62,000 nt of DNA from contig NC_092572.1 in the NCBI RefSeq assembly GCF_037975245.1, positions 17,522,273 to 17,584,272 of the forward strand, written 5' to 3'. The first letter of the stretch is position 1. Every line of letters starts with the position of its first letter. The notes beneath the pieces are model-generated. The model searched no databases. It was not told the DNA's origin and saw only the letters and a list, made by a program, of their open reading frames with translations. The DNA comes from Apostichopus japonicus. Taxonomy: Eukaryota; Echinodermata; Holothuroidea; Aspidochirotida; Stichopodidae. A program made the translations under genes and the position numbers. Shown here piece after piece: positions 11,178-24,338 of the stretch.

Positions 11178-14100
11178 GGCTATGACTGATCAGGGTTTTG
11201 ACAGTTTTAAGTCGCGTTGAAGTAGAATCGAGTCTGAAACTATATAGAAGATGTACGCAATCCGCAACAGTGTAACCTGGGTGATATTTTTACATCCCGA
11301 ATATTTCAGATGTGGTAAATGGCATTTGGGATCAAAATTTATCAAGTTGGAATGTAGATGGTTAAAGAATAATTTTTCACTATAGGTTGCCTTGAAGCCT
11401 CTCCCAAAGAGAGCAAGCTTTTTTGGTTTCCCAAAGGGAAAACTATGGAATCACTGTTACCGACCTTGCAAACTTGTGAGGGGGGAAGCGGATTGCAAAG
11501 TCGGCAATGACTACAACGCGGATCGCAAAAATCGGGAATTACTGTAACCGTTGGATTCGTCTAACCCGGCAACATACAGAAACGCTGTACTCAAAGCCGA
11601 AGACTGGCCAGCGACGGCTAGACCGTCATTTCTCAGTAAGGTCGCAATTACTAAAATCGTATATAATGAAAGTCAACAGGTAAAATGAAATTATCAAAGG
11701 AACATTAAAATTGTACTTGTACTACTAAAGTTTATATTGTTGATAATATTATATATTTAACATGTCATTAAATGTTAAAATATGTTGTATTTGATACAGA
11801 AATTGTTGGACCCCCTATTCAATAGTCCATGCACCAGAAGCTTTGTAGGTTATTACCATTTTGTTAATAGGGGTAACGTAAGTTGGCTTTAAATAAAACC
11901 AAAATTGGCAATATATCTATAACGAAAATAACTGCTTGCACGACAGGTGACGTATAAGGAACTTCTTTTCTTATGAATTCTGAAATAAAGTTCTCAGTTG
12001 ACTACGGTACTTAAGAAATGTACATTACACGCCAACCTTACGCATAACGTGTAGCACCAGGCCTGTGAAAATCTTACGGATACAGGTTCATTCTAGCAGG
12101 ATAACAACTTAACGGCGCATGTGTATCCACTCCATTCGCTCACATTAACAGATTATTGTAAAGATCCTACATGCTCATAACATCAACCAATACCGCCGTC
12201 ATTACATTTCGGTAAACTTTTCATACTGTAGTTTTTAATCCAGAAGCCGCTGTGCAAGTTGTTACTCAGAGAGCGCCATCACTAAATCGAAAGTTAGACC
12301 TACGTTATAGTCTCCTATGCATCTTTTATGAGAGGAGATTTCGTCTTCTTTTTCTTCTTGTGCTAGTTTGAGTGGGGGGGGGGTGGGGTCAGGGTTTGAC
12401 CCGGGGATCAACGTCGGCGTCTCTGAGCAATGAGCCTGCCAGTCTTCTTAAATCCACTCACTCACCATATATTTTGGACAATAGATACTCAGCAAGATGA
12501 TGATCTTAATCTATCAAAATATGTTTTCTGATACAGGTATGATTTTTTATGCCCCCCTCCTCCCTCCCCCTAACCTATGAACATTTCTCCATTTGAGAGA
12601 TATCGTAGTATAAAAGTCGTCTCTGTGTGGTGATGTCATTTGGTTGATGTCATAATATCAGAATCAGAAACATTTAGAAGCACATGTTACTTGCTTTAGT
12701 CTTCAGTCTTGGATGTGATGGAATATAAAACTTGTGATATAGCTCAAAGAAGGATAAGATTTTGTCTTAGCTGCAGTGAATGGCCCATATATTTAGTGCA
12801 ACATTTTACAGAGTATTTTAGTTTGATCACCGGAAGTAGGACCTCATTTTGTACCCTGCATGCTAAATGACTCAAAATATGTCAAGAAATACTAAGAAAG
12901 CTAAAATAATTATTTGGTGAAGAAAGTATATGCTCTTTACGAAAGAAATATCTGAATGTTTTTCTTATCGGGTAACTTATAGGGTTTTCTGCAGCATATA
13001 TTATGTGACATTACATCTTCTCTCTAAGAATGTCATGATTGTCGAGAAAACAAAACCGATCCAGTACTGGATATTTATAATCGATGGTTGTTTTCGAGTG
13101 GTTCTCATCTCATTCTGTCCTCGGTGTCAGATGCGTTGTAGTATTCAAGTTGGTCAAGGGGGTAACCGGGGAACCGAATAGGGCCCATATCTGAAGTTGA
13201 ATTACATAGACCTAATTGTGAATGACATAGATACTAAAGAGTAACCCTTTGATTATATCTCTGGAAGATTAAAGGAATAGCCCAAATTCCAACAACAACA
13301 AATTGTGGCTGTTGAAATTTAGCTATATATTCTAAGCATCTTTTTGAAATTTTGCATTCAGATTCTATTACAGTTCAATTTGGAGATTAATTTGTAATAA
13401 ACATGCGTGATGTCATAGTTTCACACTGTCAACAAAATAATTGGCTATAATCTCTTTTTCACGTCATTGTTTTGAGCATAAAATTGGATTGGAGTCCGAC
13501 GTAGTTCCCTGCATAGCGTGTGAATGTAGCAAAATATCAATGAAAATTCTGTATTCTTACTATTATAGCATCCAGGTATTTAAGTATCGTCATGAAAATT
13601 AGAAAGGAGAAACGTATTAAGTAAATATGAAACTACTACCAGACACTTGTCTGATATGGGTTCTTTTTTGGTACATGTTTGCTGACTAAGTTTACTGTAA
13701 TGTTCCAATATGGGTATTGATCCATTATTGCACGGAATTTCTTTGTGACCGTTACGTATAAAACTTGATTGTCGCTTACAATAGAAACACTTTAAATATG
13801 TCGTTCGGCCCAGTCATTTGAGATCGATGACCTACTTCTTTTTTTAATGTAAGACGACATCAGAATGTTGCGATCGTTACGTTTATGTGTGATAGCAATA
13901 ATATGACACACTATTTTAACATCTGTAGTCAGCGTTTAGAACCAGTGGTGGAAATGTTATAGCTGATGTTACCGATTTTTCATTTAATTGCTGATTTGTA
14001 CTTCAATATTACAAAAACAAAATACAGAATGTTGCATCACTGTGAGTTATTGTTCCAACACAGTATGAATATGCACATGGTTCTAAATAAAGGTCATAAT

Positions 14101-14736
14101 GATTCCACGGTTACAACATTTATCAATGAACATGCAACGCTCCGGTATCAACCCCTCTTGTTAATCAATGCTTTCTGCGCATATTTACAATTCCATCAAA
14201 TGATCAACAGTTGTTTGTGACGTCACAAACTGTCCACATGTCAGTCTTTTCTTACCTCGATAATACTGGCCACAAAGCAGTATCATACGTCATCATACGT
14301 CATCAAGCCGTCACTTTGACAACATGTCTTTGACCCATTCGTGAATACCGTATATGTCAAAAATCGTTACCTGCTGCCCTATGATCCAAACGCGGTTATT
14401 TTGGGGCGGAAAATCAATAAATTGATGACTTTTTGTTTCCCATTCTGGAACAAATGATGAGCTTGTGGGGTTTAATTGAAAACAGTTTCACGAATGGACA
14501 ACTGTTCGCAGAGTAACATCTCAGTACTGATCCATTGGGAAAGGCTAAAATAGAAAAGACTGAAATAGTCTGAAATAGATGTAAATGAATAATTGGAAAG
14601 GAAAAATCCATCATTTATTATCTGCAGTATATATGGACAACTTGGACTACGTTATACGGCTTCACGAGTATCTATCTATCTATATATTAATATTTGACAA
14701 CAGCAGAGGAATAACGAATGTCTCATTATTGACAAA
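11178..14736. other. Long AT-rich stretch without a recognised gene
   Basis: Open frames do not exceed 84 codons outside the microsatellite and show no motif I can place. A 10-G run lies at 12374-12383 and a CCCCCCTCCTCCCTCCCCC patch near 12555. Near 14640 a small TCTA cluster (14671-14683) precedes the main tract. Introns or a distant 3' UTR are possible but cannot be shown. Confidence 0.55.
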
Positions 14737-16546
<1,810 letters not shown>

Positions 16547-17589
16547 GGATGGGGCATAATGTTACCAAATGTTTCATCACAACTGACAAGAATATTACAA
16601 AACTATACGATCACATCTAAAACTTTTCTGTCATCATCGTAATTTTTGTAGCTGAAATCACCACATGTTAAACAACAAGGACTTCACCATTGTAGTTTTG
16701 CTTTACCTCTTACTTATTTAAAAGATGAAGAGGTAAATACAATTGTTTAATGTGGTCTTAAAGTTGTGGAAAGATTTGATGGATTGCGTACTTAATCGTT
16801 TTGTCAAGTTTTAAAATATGTAGTAATGAACATCCTCCGGTCTAGAAAATTAAACACAATATAAAGTAAGACAAGACAAGACATAAAATGGAGGAATAAG
16901 ACGGATTTATTTGGCTGTAAGGAGACAATTTGTAAGGAACATTTTTATAGCTATAGCCTACATGGAATAGAATATACATTGATTGATTGCACGGTATTCC
17001 ATACAAATTGAAGTAAATGCTGTCTTTAATTGAGATGTAGCTTCTTACCTACACAAAATGAAGTATTTTGACTTACAACACAGTCGTAAAACTGTAATAA
17101 AGAGCATTTTGTGGTTTGTCCGTTTTTTTTCTTGAGAAATTCTCGGGGGACGTTTGAAACGCTCGGAGTTGAGAAAAAAGAAGGATGGGTTTTTATAATG
17201 TGAAACAAATTTAGAGAGTAAGTATATAGTGCCTTTCTTCAAGTGTTTGAGATACGTTACTTTATATAAAGCAGACCGAGCTTGTTGTATAAAATACATA
17301 TATTGATAACAATACAACCGGCAACAGTGTATTCGTTACGTCATACATGAAAATATTACTAACGTTGCGTCATTCCTGTGATAAAATTAGACCCTGCAGC
17401 ATGTCGCTACACCAAGCTGGGCAAGGCAAGACAAGGACCTTCAGCTCATTACAAAACAAAACACACTGAAGAGAGGCATACAAAGGCGGTGGAGAAATTC
17501 ATAGAAGTGAGGGAGGGGGGTTCTGGGGTCTAAATTCAGTAAACTTTGTAAGTTTCTATGTATACGACTCACAACAGGTCATCCAAAAA
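16547..17589. other. No gene recognised
   Basis: AT-rich sequence. Overlapping minus-strand frames of 60 and 90 codons at 17026-17317 have no recognisable motif. The only structured part is the dispersed-repeat piece at 16861-16936. Confidence 0.6.
16861..16936 (-). repeat. Possible retroposon 3' end sharing 25 bp with the LINE region
   Basis: Bases 16910-16934 are the exact reverse complement of 19832-19856. On the minus strand this region reads CTTACAGCCAAATAAATCCG and ends in CTTGTCTTGTCTTAC, a short tandem tail of the kind found at CR1-like LINE 3' ends. Assignment to a LINE is inference. Confidence 0.4.
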
Positions 17590-17945
17590 GTCACCCATTC
17601 CAGTCATTACTTGTTGTGTTCTACGTGTCATTTACTGTATTTCACTTCCACATGTCATTCAGTGCATATCGTTTCTAAATGTCATTCAAACGTCATTCCC
17701 ACACGTCGGTTCTACATGTCATTCAGTGCATGTCATTTCTAAATGTCATTCAAACGTCCTTCCCACACGTCGGTTCTACAAGTTATTCATGTGCATGTCA
17801 TTTCTAAATGTAATTCAAACGTCATTCCCAAACGTCGTTTCTATTAGTCATTCAGTGCAAGTCGTTTCTAAATGTCATTCAAACGTCATTCGTGCACGTC
17901 TTTCTATGTCATTCCTCGCATGTCATTCCCTCGTTTCTACATTCT
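17590..17945. repeat. 64-bp GTCATTC-rich minisatellite, about 5 copies
   Basis: GTCATTCAGTGCA-type motifs occur at 17654, 17718, 17782, 17847 and about 17908, giving a period of 64-65 bp. Each unit contains ATGTCATTCAAACGTCATTC and an ACGTCG(G)TTTCT segment. A 129-codon plus-strand frame covers it. Because 64 is not a multiple of 3, the translation drifts through different frames of the unit, so it is unlikely to be a protein gene. Confidence 0.93.
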
Positions 17946-18465
17946 GACATGCAATTTGTTTAATATGTTTCTCAGTAAATATGATTTTAACATAAGGAAC
18001 TTTTCATATTGAAATGTTGCCTCACATACAGTTGGTGAACGTTCTGAAAGTGAAACTTTACGTTTACTTTATTATGTTTAGGGTCTCATTATTGCATTCC
18101 CGGTTACTTAAAGTTAATTCGTCATAACTGTGTATAAATGAAAGGTTATTGTACTTTCAGGAGAAAGTTTGACTTCAAGTAAATGACAAAAAGTAATGAA
18201 AATGTAACAAATACTAATTTTGATGGGTAGAAAGTTCTGTTGTCACTGACAAGAAAGCACTTAACGTTATATTTTGATTGAGAAATATGTTAGATACGTA
18301 AAAATTGAGCGTGGTTTGACGAGATAAGTTAAGCTTAAAGCAGTTGGATGGTTAGGGTTGTAACGTTATATCCCTCCCTCCTCACAGTTAATTTGCAATA
18401 GAAACAAATTTTAAGATATATTTTAATGACAGATGTAAATAATTTAATATTTTTGAAATACTATA

Positions 18466-18500
<35 letters not shown>

Positions 18501-19190
18501 GATTACGTGGTATTAGTTTGAAAAAGTGTAGCGTACAGAGACTGACCTAGAATTTTATATGTGTTATCCATTATTGTACTTAAGTTGCTCATCATTCAAC
18601 ATCTAAGCTATTTGCCCAATCTATAAACTATCGAAGTCATTTTCGTTTTTCCGCACACTGACAAACTAGGAGCGTTATGCTTCTGGACTGATACCGTGGA
18701 TGTGGCATGATGTAAATCCTGTGTATATTTAGTTGCTATGGCAATATCTGCGTGATCAAGGGCGAAACGACTTCACAAGAGGACAGTGCTGGCGTGCGAT
18801 CTACCTTCAGGAGATGACGAATGAATTAACCGGCGTATCATATAGATGAAACTAGGTTAGCATGAAAAAGGGTACATGAAGAGAGTGTGTGATACTTGTG
18901 ATGTCACGTTTATAAAACAAAATACATTTGAAATCACTGTAGATATGGAAAGGAAATATTTATATGTAAAACAATAATATCTAAATATGATTATAGTGGA
19001 AACATTTATATGTATAAACAGTGTAAAAGCCATGCTACACCACTGTACAACTCGACCACGGTGATTCTACTGGTATGTGAATGCGTATAAACTGTCTATG
19101 TATAACTGTTGGTGAGGGCGTGTTACCCAAGTGTTATGATTGTACAGCGTGTACCCTTGCGTTAGTTTAGTTTAGGATCAAGAGGCACAT
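17946..19190. other. No gene recognised
   Basis: AT-rich sequence with an (AT)n tract at 18472-18500. No open frame or conserved feature is visible. Confidence 0.6.
18472..18500. repeat. (AT)n tract with one C interruption
   Basis: TATATATA... broken once by ATACAT near 18483. Confidence 0.95.
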
Positions 19191-19836
19191 TCAAGTCCCA
19201 TCAAGGACCCTATACGGGAGAGAAAAAATAACTGAATACACAAAAAACCAGACCCGATTACAATGCTTAAAGTACTTGTCCAAAGCATTCTTAAACTCAT
19301 TCGCACAACTTGCAAGGACAAATTTCTCAAGCAAACCGTTACATACATCCCACAACCCTATTAAAAGAGTTTATGCCGAATATCAATCCTACTTTGTAAC
19401 TTTTGGAGATTAAGACAGTGACCTCTGGTACAACTACTATTAGCAAACATGAAAAAGTCTTTGAATGATAAATTGTCAAAACCATACACAATATTGAAAA
19501 CCTGAATCAAGTCACCACGTAACCTCCTAATTTCCAGTGTGGTGATATTCAGCAGCTGTAACCGCCTATAACTAGAAACACCCTAATCATCCTAGTAGCC
19601 CTCCTCTGGACCTTCTCGAGTACTTCCTTATCCTTAGCAATATATGGGTTCCAAGCCTGTATAGCATACTCCAGATAACGCCTAACCAACTGCTTATAAA
19701 ACCTAACAACAACGTCCTCTTTCAGAAAACTGAAGATCCTCTTGATAATACCTGGTGCTTTCAATCTTAAATTTTTGACAGAATTACCACTTTTCCTAGG
19801 TAAGACAAGCCGAAAATAAGAAATGAAAAAGTACAA
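19191..19836 (-). pseudogene. Fragment of non-LTR retrotransposon (CR1/Jockey-type LINE) reverse transcriptase, C-terminal end
   Basis: Reverse transcriptase of this group copies the element's RNA at a nicked target. Only the C-terminal part downstream of the catalytic palm is present. Reading the minus strand from 19836, the frame contains NLRLKAPGIIKRIF, LVRRYLEYAIQAWNPY and LEKVQRRATRMI, the thumb-region signature of these enzymes. Near 19583 one base appears to be missing. The next frame continues with TLEIRRLRGDLIQVFNIVYG and TRGHCLNLQKLQ. Around 19355-19367 further shifts occur, and the end reads LWDVCNGLLEKFV and NEFKNALDKYF before a stop at 19191-19193. The order and spacing match the C-terminus of family members. 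The catalytic domain and endonuclease are absent, so this is a dead 5'-truncated copy. The exact clade is uncertain. Confidence 0.88.
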
Positions 19837-20116
19837 ATTGTCTCCTTACAGCCAAAAATGAAAAGAAATTAAATTAAATGTGTTTGTGTGTGTGTATCTA
19901 TATGGGCAGTAAGTAGCTTTAAAGGAAATATTTTCTACATAAAGGTTGATACTTTGGAAGCCAACTTCCTCCGTTATAGTTGAAGGGTTTTATTTTCATT
20001 TAGATATTTCCAGCCTTCTGTATATGGATGAATATTTCTGTATTTTAAAGGTGACTGATTGTAGTTACTGAATCGCATCTTACCTTGACTCGCTTGGTCA
20101 ATCATATTTCCAATTT
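19837..20116. other. No gene recognised up to the assembly gap
   Basis: AT-rich sequence with a short GTGTGTGT stretch near 19883. It begins with the second copy of the 25-bp inverted repeat (19832-19856) and ends at the run of Ns. Confidence 0.6.
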
Positions 20117-20216
20117 NNNNNNNNNNNNNNNNNNNNNNNNNNNNNNNNNNNNNNNNNNNNNNNNNNNNNNNNNNNNNNNNNNNNNNNNNNNNNNNNNNNN
20201 NNNNNNNNNNNNNNNN
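20117..20216. other. Assembly gap of exactly 100 N
   Basis: One hundred consecutive Ns, a conventional placeholder for a gap of unknown size. The satellite starts on the first base after it, so the true left edge of the array is not resolved. Open frames that span it on the minus strand are meaningless. Confidence 0.99.
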
Positions 20217-20241
20217 TAGGCACTTGCTGTAAAAGATCGGC

Positions 20242-20245
20242 AAAA
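20242..20245 (-). terminator. Possible Pol III T4 terminator 15 nt after the B-box
   Basis: AAAA on plus (TTTT on minus) at monomer positions 26-29; a second T4 lies at positions 15-18. A third T4 at positions 63-66 lies between the A and B boxes and would favour premature termination. T4 is a minimal signal, so efficiency is uncertain. Confidence 0.35.
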
Positions 20246-20260
20246 GACGTCATCACCCGG

Positions 20261-20270
20261 GGTTCGAACC
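20261..20270 (-). promoter_or_regulatory. B-box element (monomer positions 45-54), repeated in every copy
   Basis: GGTTCGAACC is a strong B-box match (GGTTCGANNCC) and is a perfect palindrome. Only the minus strand has an A-box at the right distance, 51 nt between starts. Two adjacent copies (24065-24066 and 24230-24231) change its first two bases on the minus strand; the other copies looked unchanged here. Confidence 0.7.
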
Positions 20271-20309
20271 AGGGATGCAAAAGAGAGTCTCGATCATCAG
20301 CTCGTACAG

Positions 20310-20321
20310 TGCGCCGAGCCA
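20310..20321 (-). promoter_or_regulatory. A-box-like element (monomer positions 94-105), repeated in every copy
   Basis: The minus strand reads TGGCTCGGCGCA. It matches TRGCNN-R at most fixed positions, with G instead of A at position 7 and CA instead of the final GG. The last base becomes G in the right-hand subtype (T to C on plus at position 94). Confidence 0.55.
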
Positions 20322-23300
20322 TCCCGCCACTGTATGGACTGAGATATTAGGTGGATTAACTAATACTTACAGCTCCCCGTCTAGGCACTTGCTGTAAAAG
20401 ATCGGCAAAAGACGTCATCACCCGGGGTTCGAACCAGGGATGCAAAAGAGAGTCTCGATCATCAGCTCGTACAGTGCGCCGAGCCATCCCGCCACTGTAT
20501 GGACTGAGATATTAGGTGGATTAACTAATACTTACAGCTCCCCGTCTAGGCACTTGCTGTAAAAGATCGGCAAAAGACGTCATCACCCGGGGTTCGAACC
20601 AGGGATGCAAAAGAGAGTCTCGATCATCAGCTCGTACAGTGCGCCGAGCCATCCCGCCACTGTATGGACTGAGATATTAGGTGGATTAACTAATACTTAC
20701 AGCTCCCCGTCTAGGCACTTGCTGTAAAAGATCGGCAAAAGACGTCATCACCCGGGGTTCGAACCAGGGATGCAAAAGAGAGTCTCGATCATCAGCTCGT
20801 ACAGTGCGCCGAGCCATCCCGCCACTGTATGGACTGAGATATTAGGTGGATTAACTAATACTTACAGCTCCCCGTCTAGGCACTTGCTGTAAAAGATCGG
20901 CAAAAGACGTCATCACCCGGGGTTCGAACCAGGGATGCAAAAGAGAGTCTCGATCATCAGCTCGTACAGTGCGCCGAGCCATCCCGCCACTGTATGGACT
21001 GAGATATTAGGTGGATTAACTAATACTTACAGCTCCCCGTCTAGGCACTTGCTGTAAAAGATCGGCAAAAGACGTCATCACCCGGGGTTCGAACCAGGGA
21101 TGCAAAAGAGAGTCTCGATCATCAGCTCGTACAGTGCGCCGAGCCATCCCGCCACTGTATGGACTGAGATATTAGGTGGATTAACTAATACTTACAGCTC
21201 CCCGTCTAGGCACTTGCTGTAAAAGATCGGCAAAAGACGTCATCACCCGGGGTTCGAACCAGGGATGCAAAAGAGAGTCTCGATCATCAGCTCGTACAGT
21301 GCGCCGAGCCATCCCGCCACTGTATGGACTGAGATATTAGGTGGATTAACTAATACTTACAGCTCCCCGTCTAGGCACTTGCTGTAAAAGATCGGCAAAA
21401 GACGTCATCACCCGGGGTTCGAACCAGGGATGCAAAAGAGAGTCTCGATCATCAGCTCGTACAGTGCGCCGAGCCATCCCGCCACTGTATGGACTGAGAT
21501 ATTAGGTGGATTAACTAATACTTACAGCTCCCCGTCTAGGCACTTGCTGTAAAAGATCGGCAAAAGACGTCATCACCCGGGGTTCGAACCAGGGATGCAA
21601 AAGAGAGTCTCGATCATCAGCTCGTACAGTGCGCCGAGCCATCCCGCCACTGTATGGACTGAGATATTAGGTGGATTAACTAATACTTACAGCTCCCCGT
21701 CTAGGCACTTGCTGTAAAAGATCGGCAAAAGACGTCATCACCCGGGGTTCGAACCAGGGATGCAAAAGAGAGTCTCGATCATCAGCTCGTACAGTGCGCC
21801 GAGCCATCCCGCCACTGTATGGACTGAGATATTAGGTGGATTAACTAATACTTACAGCTCCCCGTCTAGGCACTTGCTGTAAAAGATCGGCAAAAGACGT
21901 CATCACCCGGGGTTCGAACCAGGGATGCAAAAGAGAGTCTCGATCATCAGCTCGTACAGTGCGCCGAGCCATCCCGCCACTGTATGGACTGAGATATTAG
22001 GTGGATTAACTAATACTTACAGCTCCCCGTCCAGGCACTTGCTGTAAAAGATCGGCAAAAGACGTCATCACCCGGGGTTCGAACCAGGGATGCAAAAGAG
22101 AGTCTCGATCATCAGCTCGTACAGTGCGCCGAGCCATCCCGCCACTGTATGGACTGAGATATTAGGTGGATTAACTAATACTTACAGCTCCCCGTCCAGG
22201 CACTTGCTGTAAAAGATCGGCAAAAGACGTCATCACCCGGGGTTCGAACCAGGGATGCAAAAGAGAGTCTCGATCATCAGCTCGTACAGTGCGCCGAGCC
22301 ATCCCGCCACTGTATGGACTGAGATATTAGGTGGATTAACTAATACTTACAGCTCCCCGTCCAGGCACTTGCTGTAAAAGATCGGCAAAAGACGTCATCA
22401 CCCGGGGTTCGAACCAGGGATGCAAAAGAGAGTCTCGATCATCAGCTCGTACAGTGCGCCGAGCCATCCCGCCACTGTATGGACTGAGATATTAGGTGGA
22501 TTAACTAATACTTACAGCTCCCCGTCCAGGCACTTGCTGTAAAAGATCGGCAAAAGACGTCATCACCCGGGGTTCGAACCAGGGATGCAAAAGAGAGTCT
22601 CGATCATCAGCTCGTACAGTGCGCCGAGCCATCCCGCCACTGTATGGACTGAGATATTAGGTGGATTAACTAATACTTACAGCTCCCCGTCCAGGCACTT
22701 GCTGTAAAAGATCGGCAAAAGACGTCATCACCCGGGGTTCGAACCAGGGATGCAAAAGAGAGTCTCGATCATCAGCTCGTACAGTGCGCCGAGCCATCCC
22801 GCCACTGTATGGACTGAGATATTAGGTGGATTAACTAATACTTACAGCTCCCCGTCTAGGCACTTGCTGTAAAAGATCGGCAAAAGACGTCATCACCCGG
22901 GGTTCGAACCAGGGATGCAAAAGAGAGTCTCGATCATCAGCTCGTACAGTGCGCCGAGCCATCCCGCCACTGTATGGACTGAGATATTAGGTGGATTAAC
23001 TAATACTTACAGCTCCCCGTCTAGGCACTTGCTGTAAAAGATCGGCAAAAGACGTCATCACCCGGGGTTCGAACCAGGGATGCAAAAGAGAGTCTCGATC
23101 ATCAGCTCGTACAGTGCGCCGAGCCATCCCGCCACTGTATGGACTGAGATATTAGGTGGATTAACTAATACTTACAGCTCCCCGTCTAGGCACTTGCTGT
23201 AAAAGATCGGCAAAAGACGTCATCACCCGGGGTTCGAACCAGGGATGCAAAAGAGAGTCTCGATCATCAGCTCGTACAGTGCGCCGAGCCATCCCGCCAC

Positions 23301-24338
23301 TGTATGGACTGAGATATTAGGTGGATTAACTAATACTTACAGCTCCCCGTCTAGGCACTTGCTGTAAAAGATCGGCAAAAGACGTCATCACCCGGGGTTC
23401 GAACCAGGGATGCAAAAGAGAGTCTCGATCATCAGCTCGTACAGTGCGCCGAGCCATCCCGCCACTGTATGGACTGAGATATTAGGTGGATTAACTAATA
23501 CTTACAGCTCCCCGTCTAGGCACTTGCTGTAAAAGATCGGCAAAAGACGTCATCACCCGGGGTTCGAACCAGGGATGCAAAAGAGAGTCTCGATCATCAG
23601 CTCGTACAGTGCGCCGAGCCATCCCGCCACTGTATGGACTGAGATATTAGGTGGATTAACTAATACTTACAGCTCCCCGTCCAGGCACTTGCTGTAAAAG
23701 ATCGGCAAAAGACGTCATCACCCGGGGTTCGAACCAGGGATGCAAAAGAGAGTCTCGATCATCAGCTCTTACAGTGCGCCGAGCCATCCCGCCACTGTAT
23801 GGACTGAGATATTAGGTGGATTAACTAATACTTACAGCTCCCCGTCCAGGCACTTGCTGTAAAAGATCGGCAAAAGACGTCATCACCCGGGGTTCGAACC
23901 AGGGATGCAAAAGAGAGTCTCGATCATCAGCTCGTACAGTGCGCCGAGCCATCCCGCCACTGTATGGACTGAGATATTAGGTGGATTAACTAATACTTAC
24001 AGCTCCCCGTCTAGGCACTTGCTGTAAAAGATCGGCAAAAGACGTCATCACCCGGGGTTCGAACATGGGATGCAAAAGAGAGTCTCGATCATCAGCTCGT
24101 ACAGTGCGCCGAGCCATCCCGCCACTGTATGGACTGAGATATTAGGTGGATTAACTAATACTTACAGCTCCCCGTCTAGGCACTTGCTGTAAAAGATCGG
24201 CAAAAGACGTCATCACCCGGGGTTCGAACATGGGATGCAAAAGAGAGTCTCGATCATCAGCTCGTACAGTGCGCCGAGCCATCCCGCCACTGTATGGACT
24301 GAGATATTAGGTGGATTAACTAATACTTACAGCTCCCC

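Larger units (their letters stand above)
20217..20381 (-). repeat. Representative satellite monomer, tRNA-derived unit
   Basis: On the minus strand the order is: GGCGGGA, A-box TGGCTCGGCGCA, a 4-bp D-stem (GCTC...GAGC around a 12-nt loop), a degenerate anticodon region, then a T-arm-like CCTGG-TTCGAAC-CCCGG with one mismatched pair. Next come T4 runs, the segment GCTGTAAGTATTAG and a return to the next unit. The D- and T-arms are tRNA-like. The acceptor stem does not pair and no normal anticodon stem forms, so this is a SINE-type head and not a working tRNA. It aligns collinearly with the 155-bp dimer at 4845-5047. Confidence 0.75.

Noticed and set aside
17558-17947. 129-codon plus-strand open frame
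   Set aside because: It covers a 64-bp minisatellite whose period is not a multiple of 3; the translation has no domain and drifts between frames.
20245-20255. CRE-like TGACGT in each monomer as a CREB/ATF sponge
   Set aside because: Only 7 of 8 bases of TGACGTCA match, and the TGACGT in the related dimer sits on the other side of the B-box, so it is not a conserved feature.
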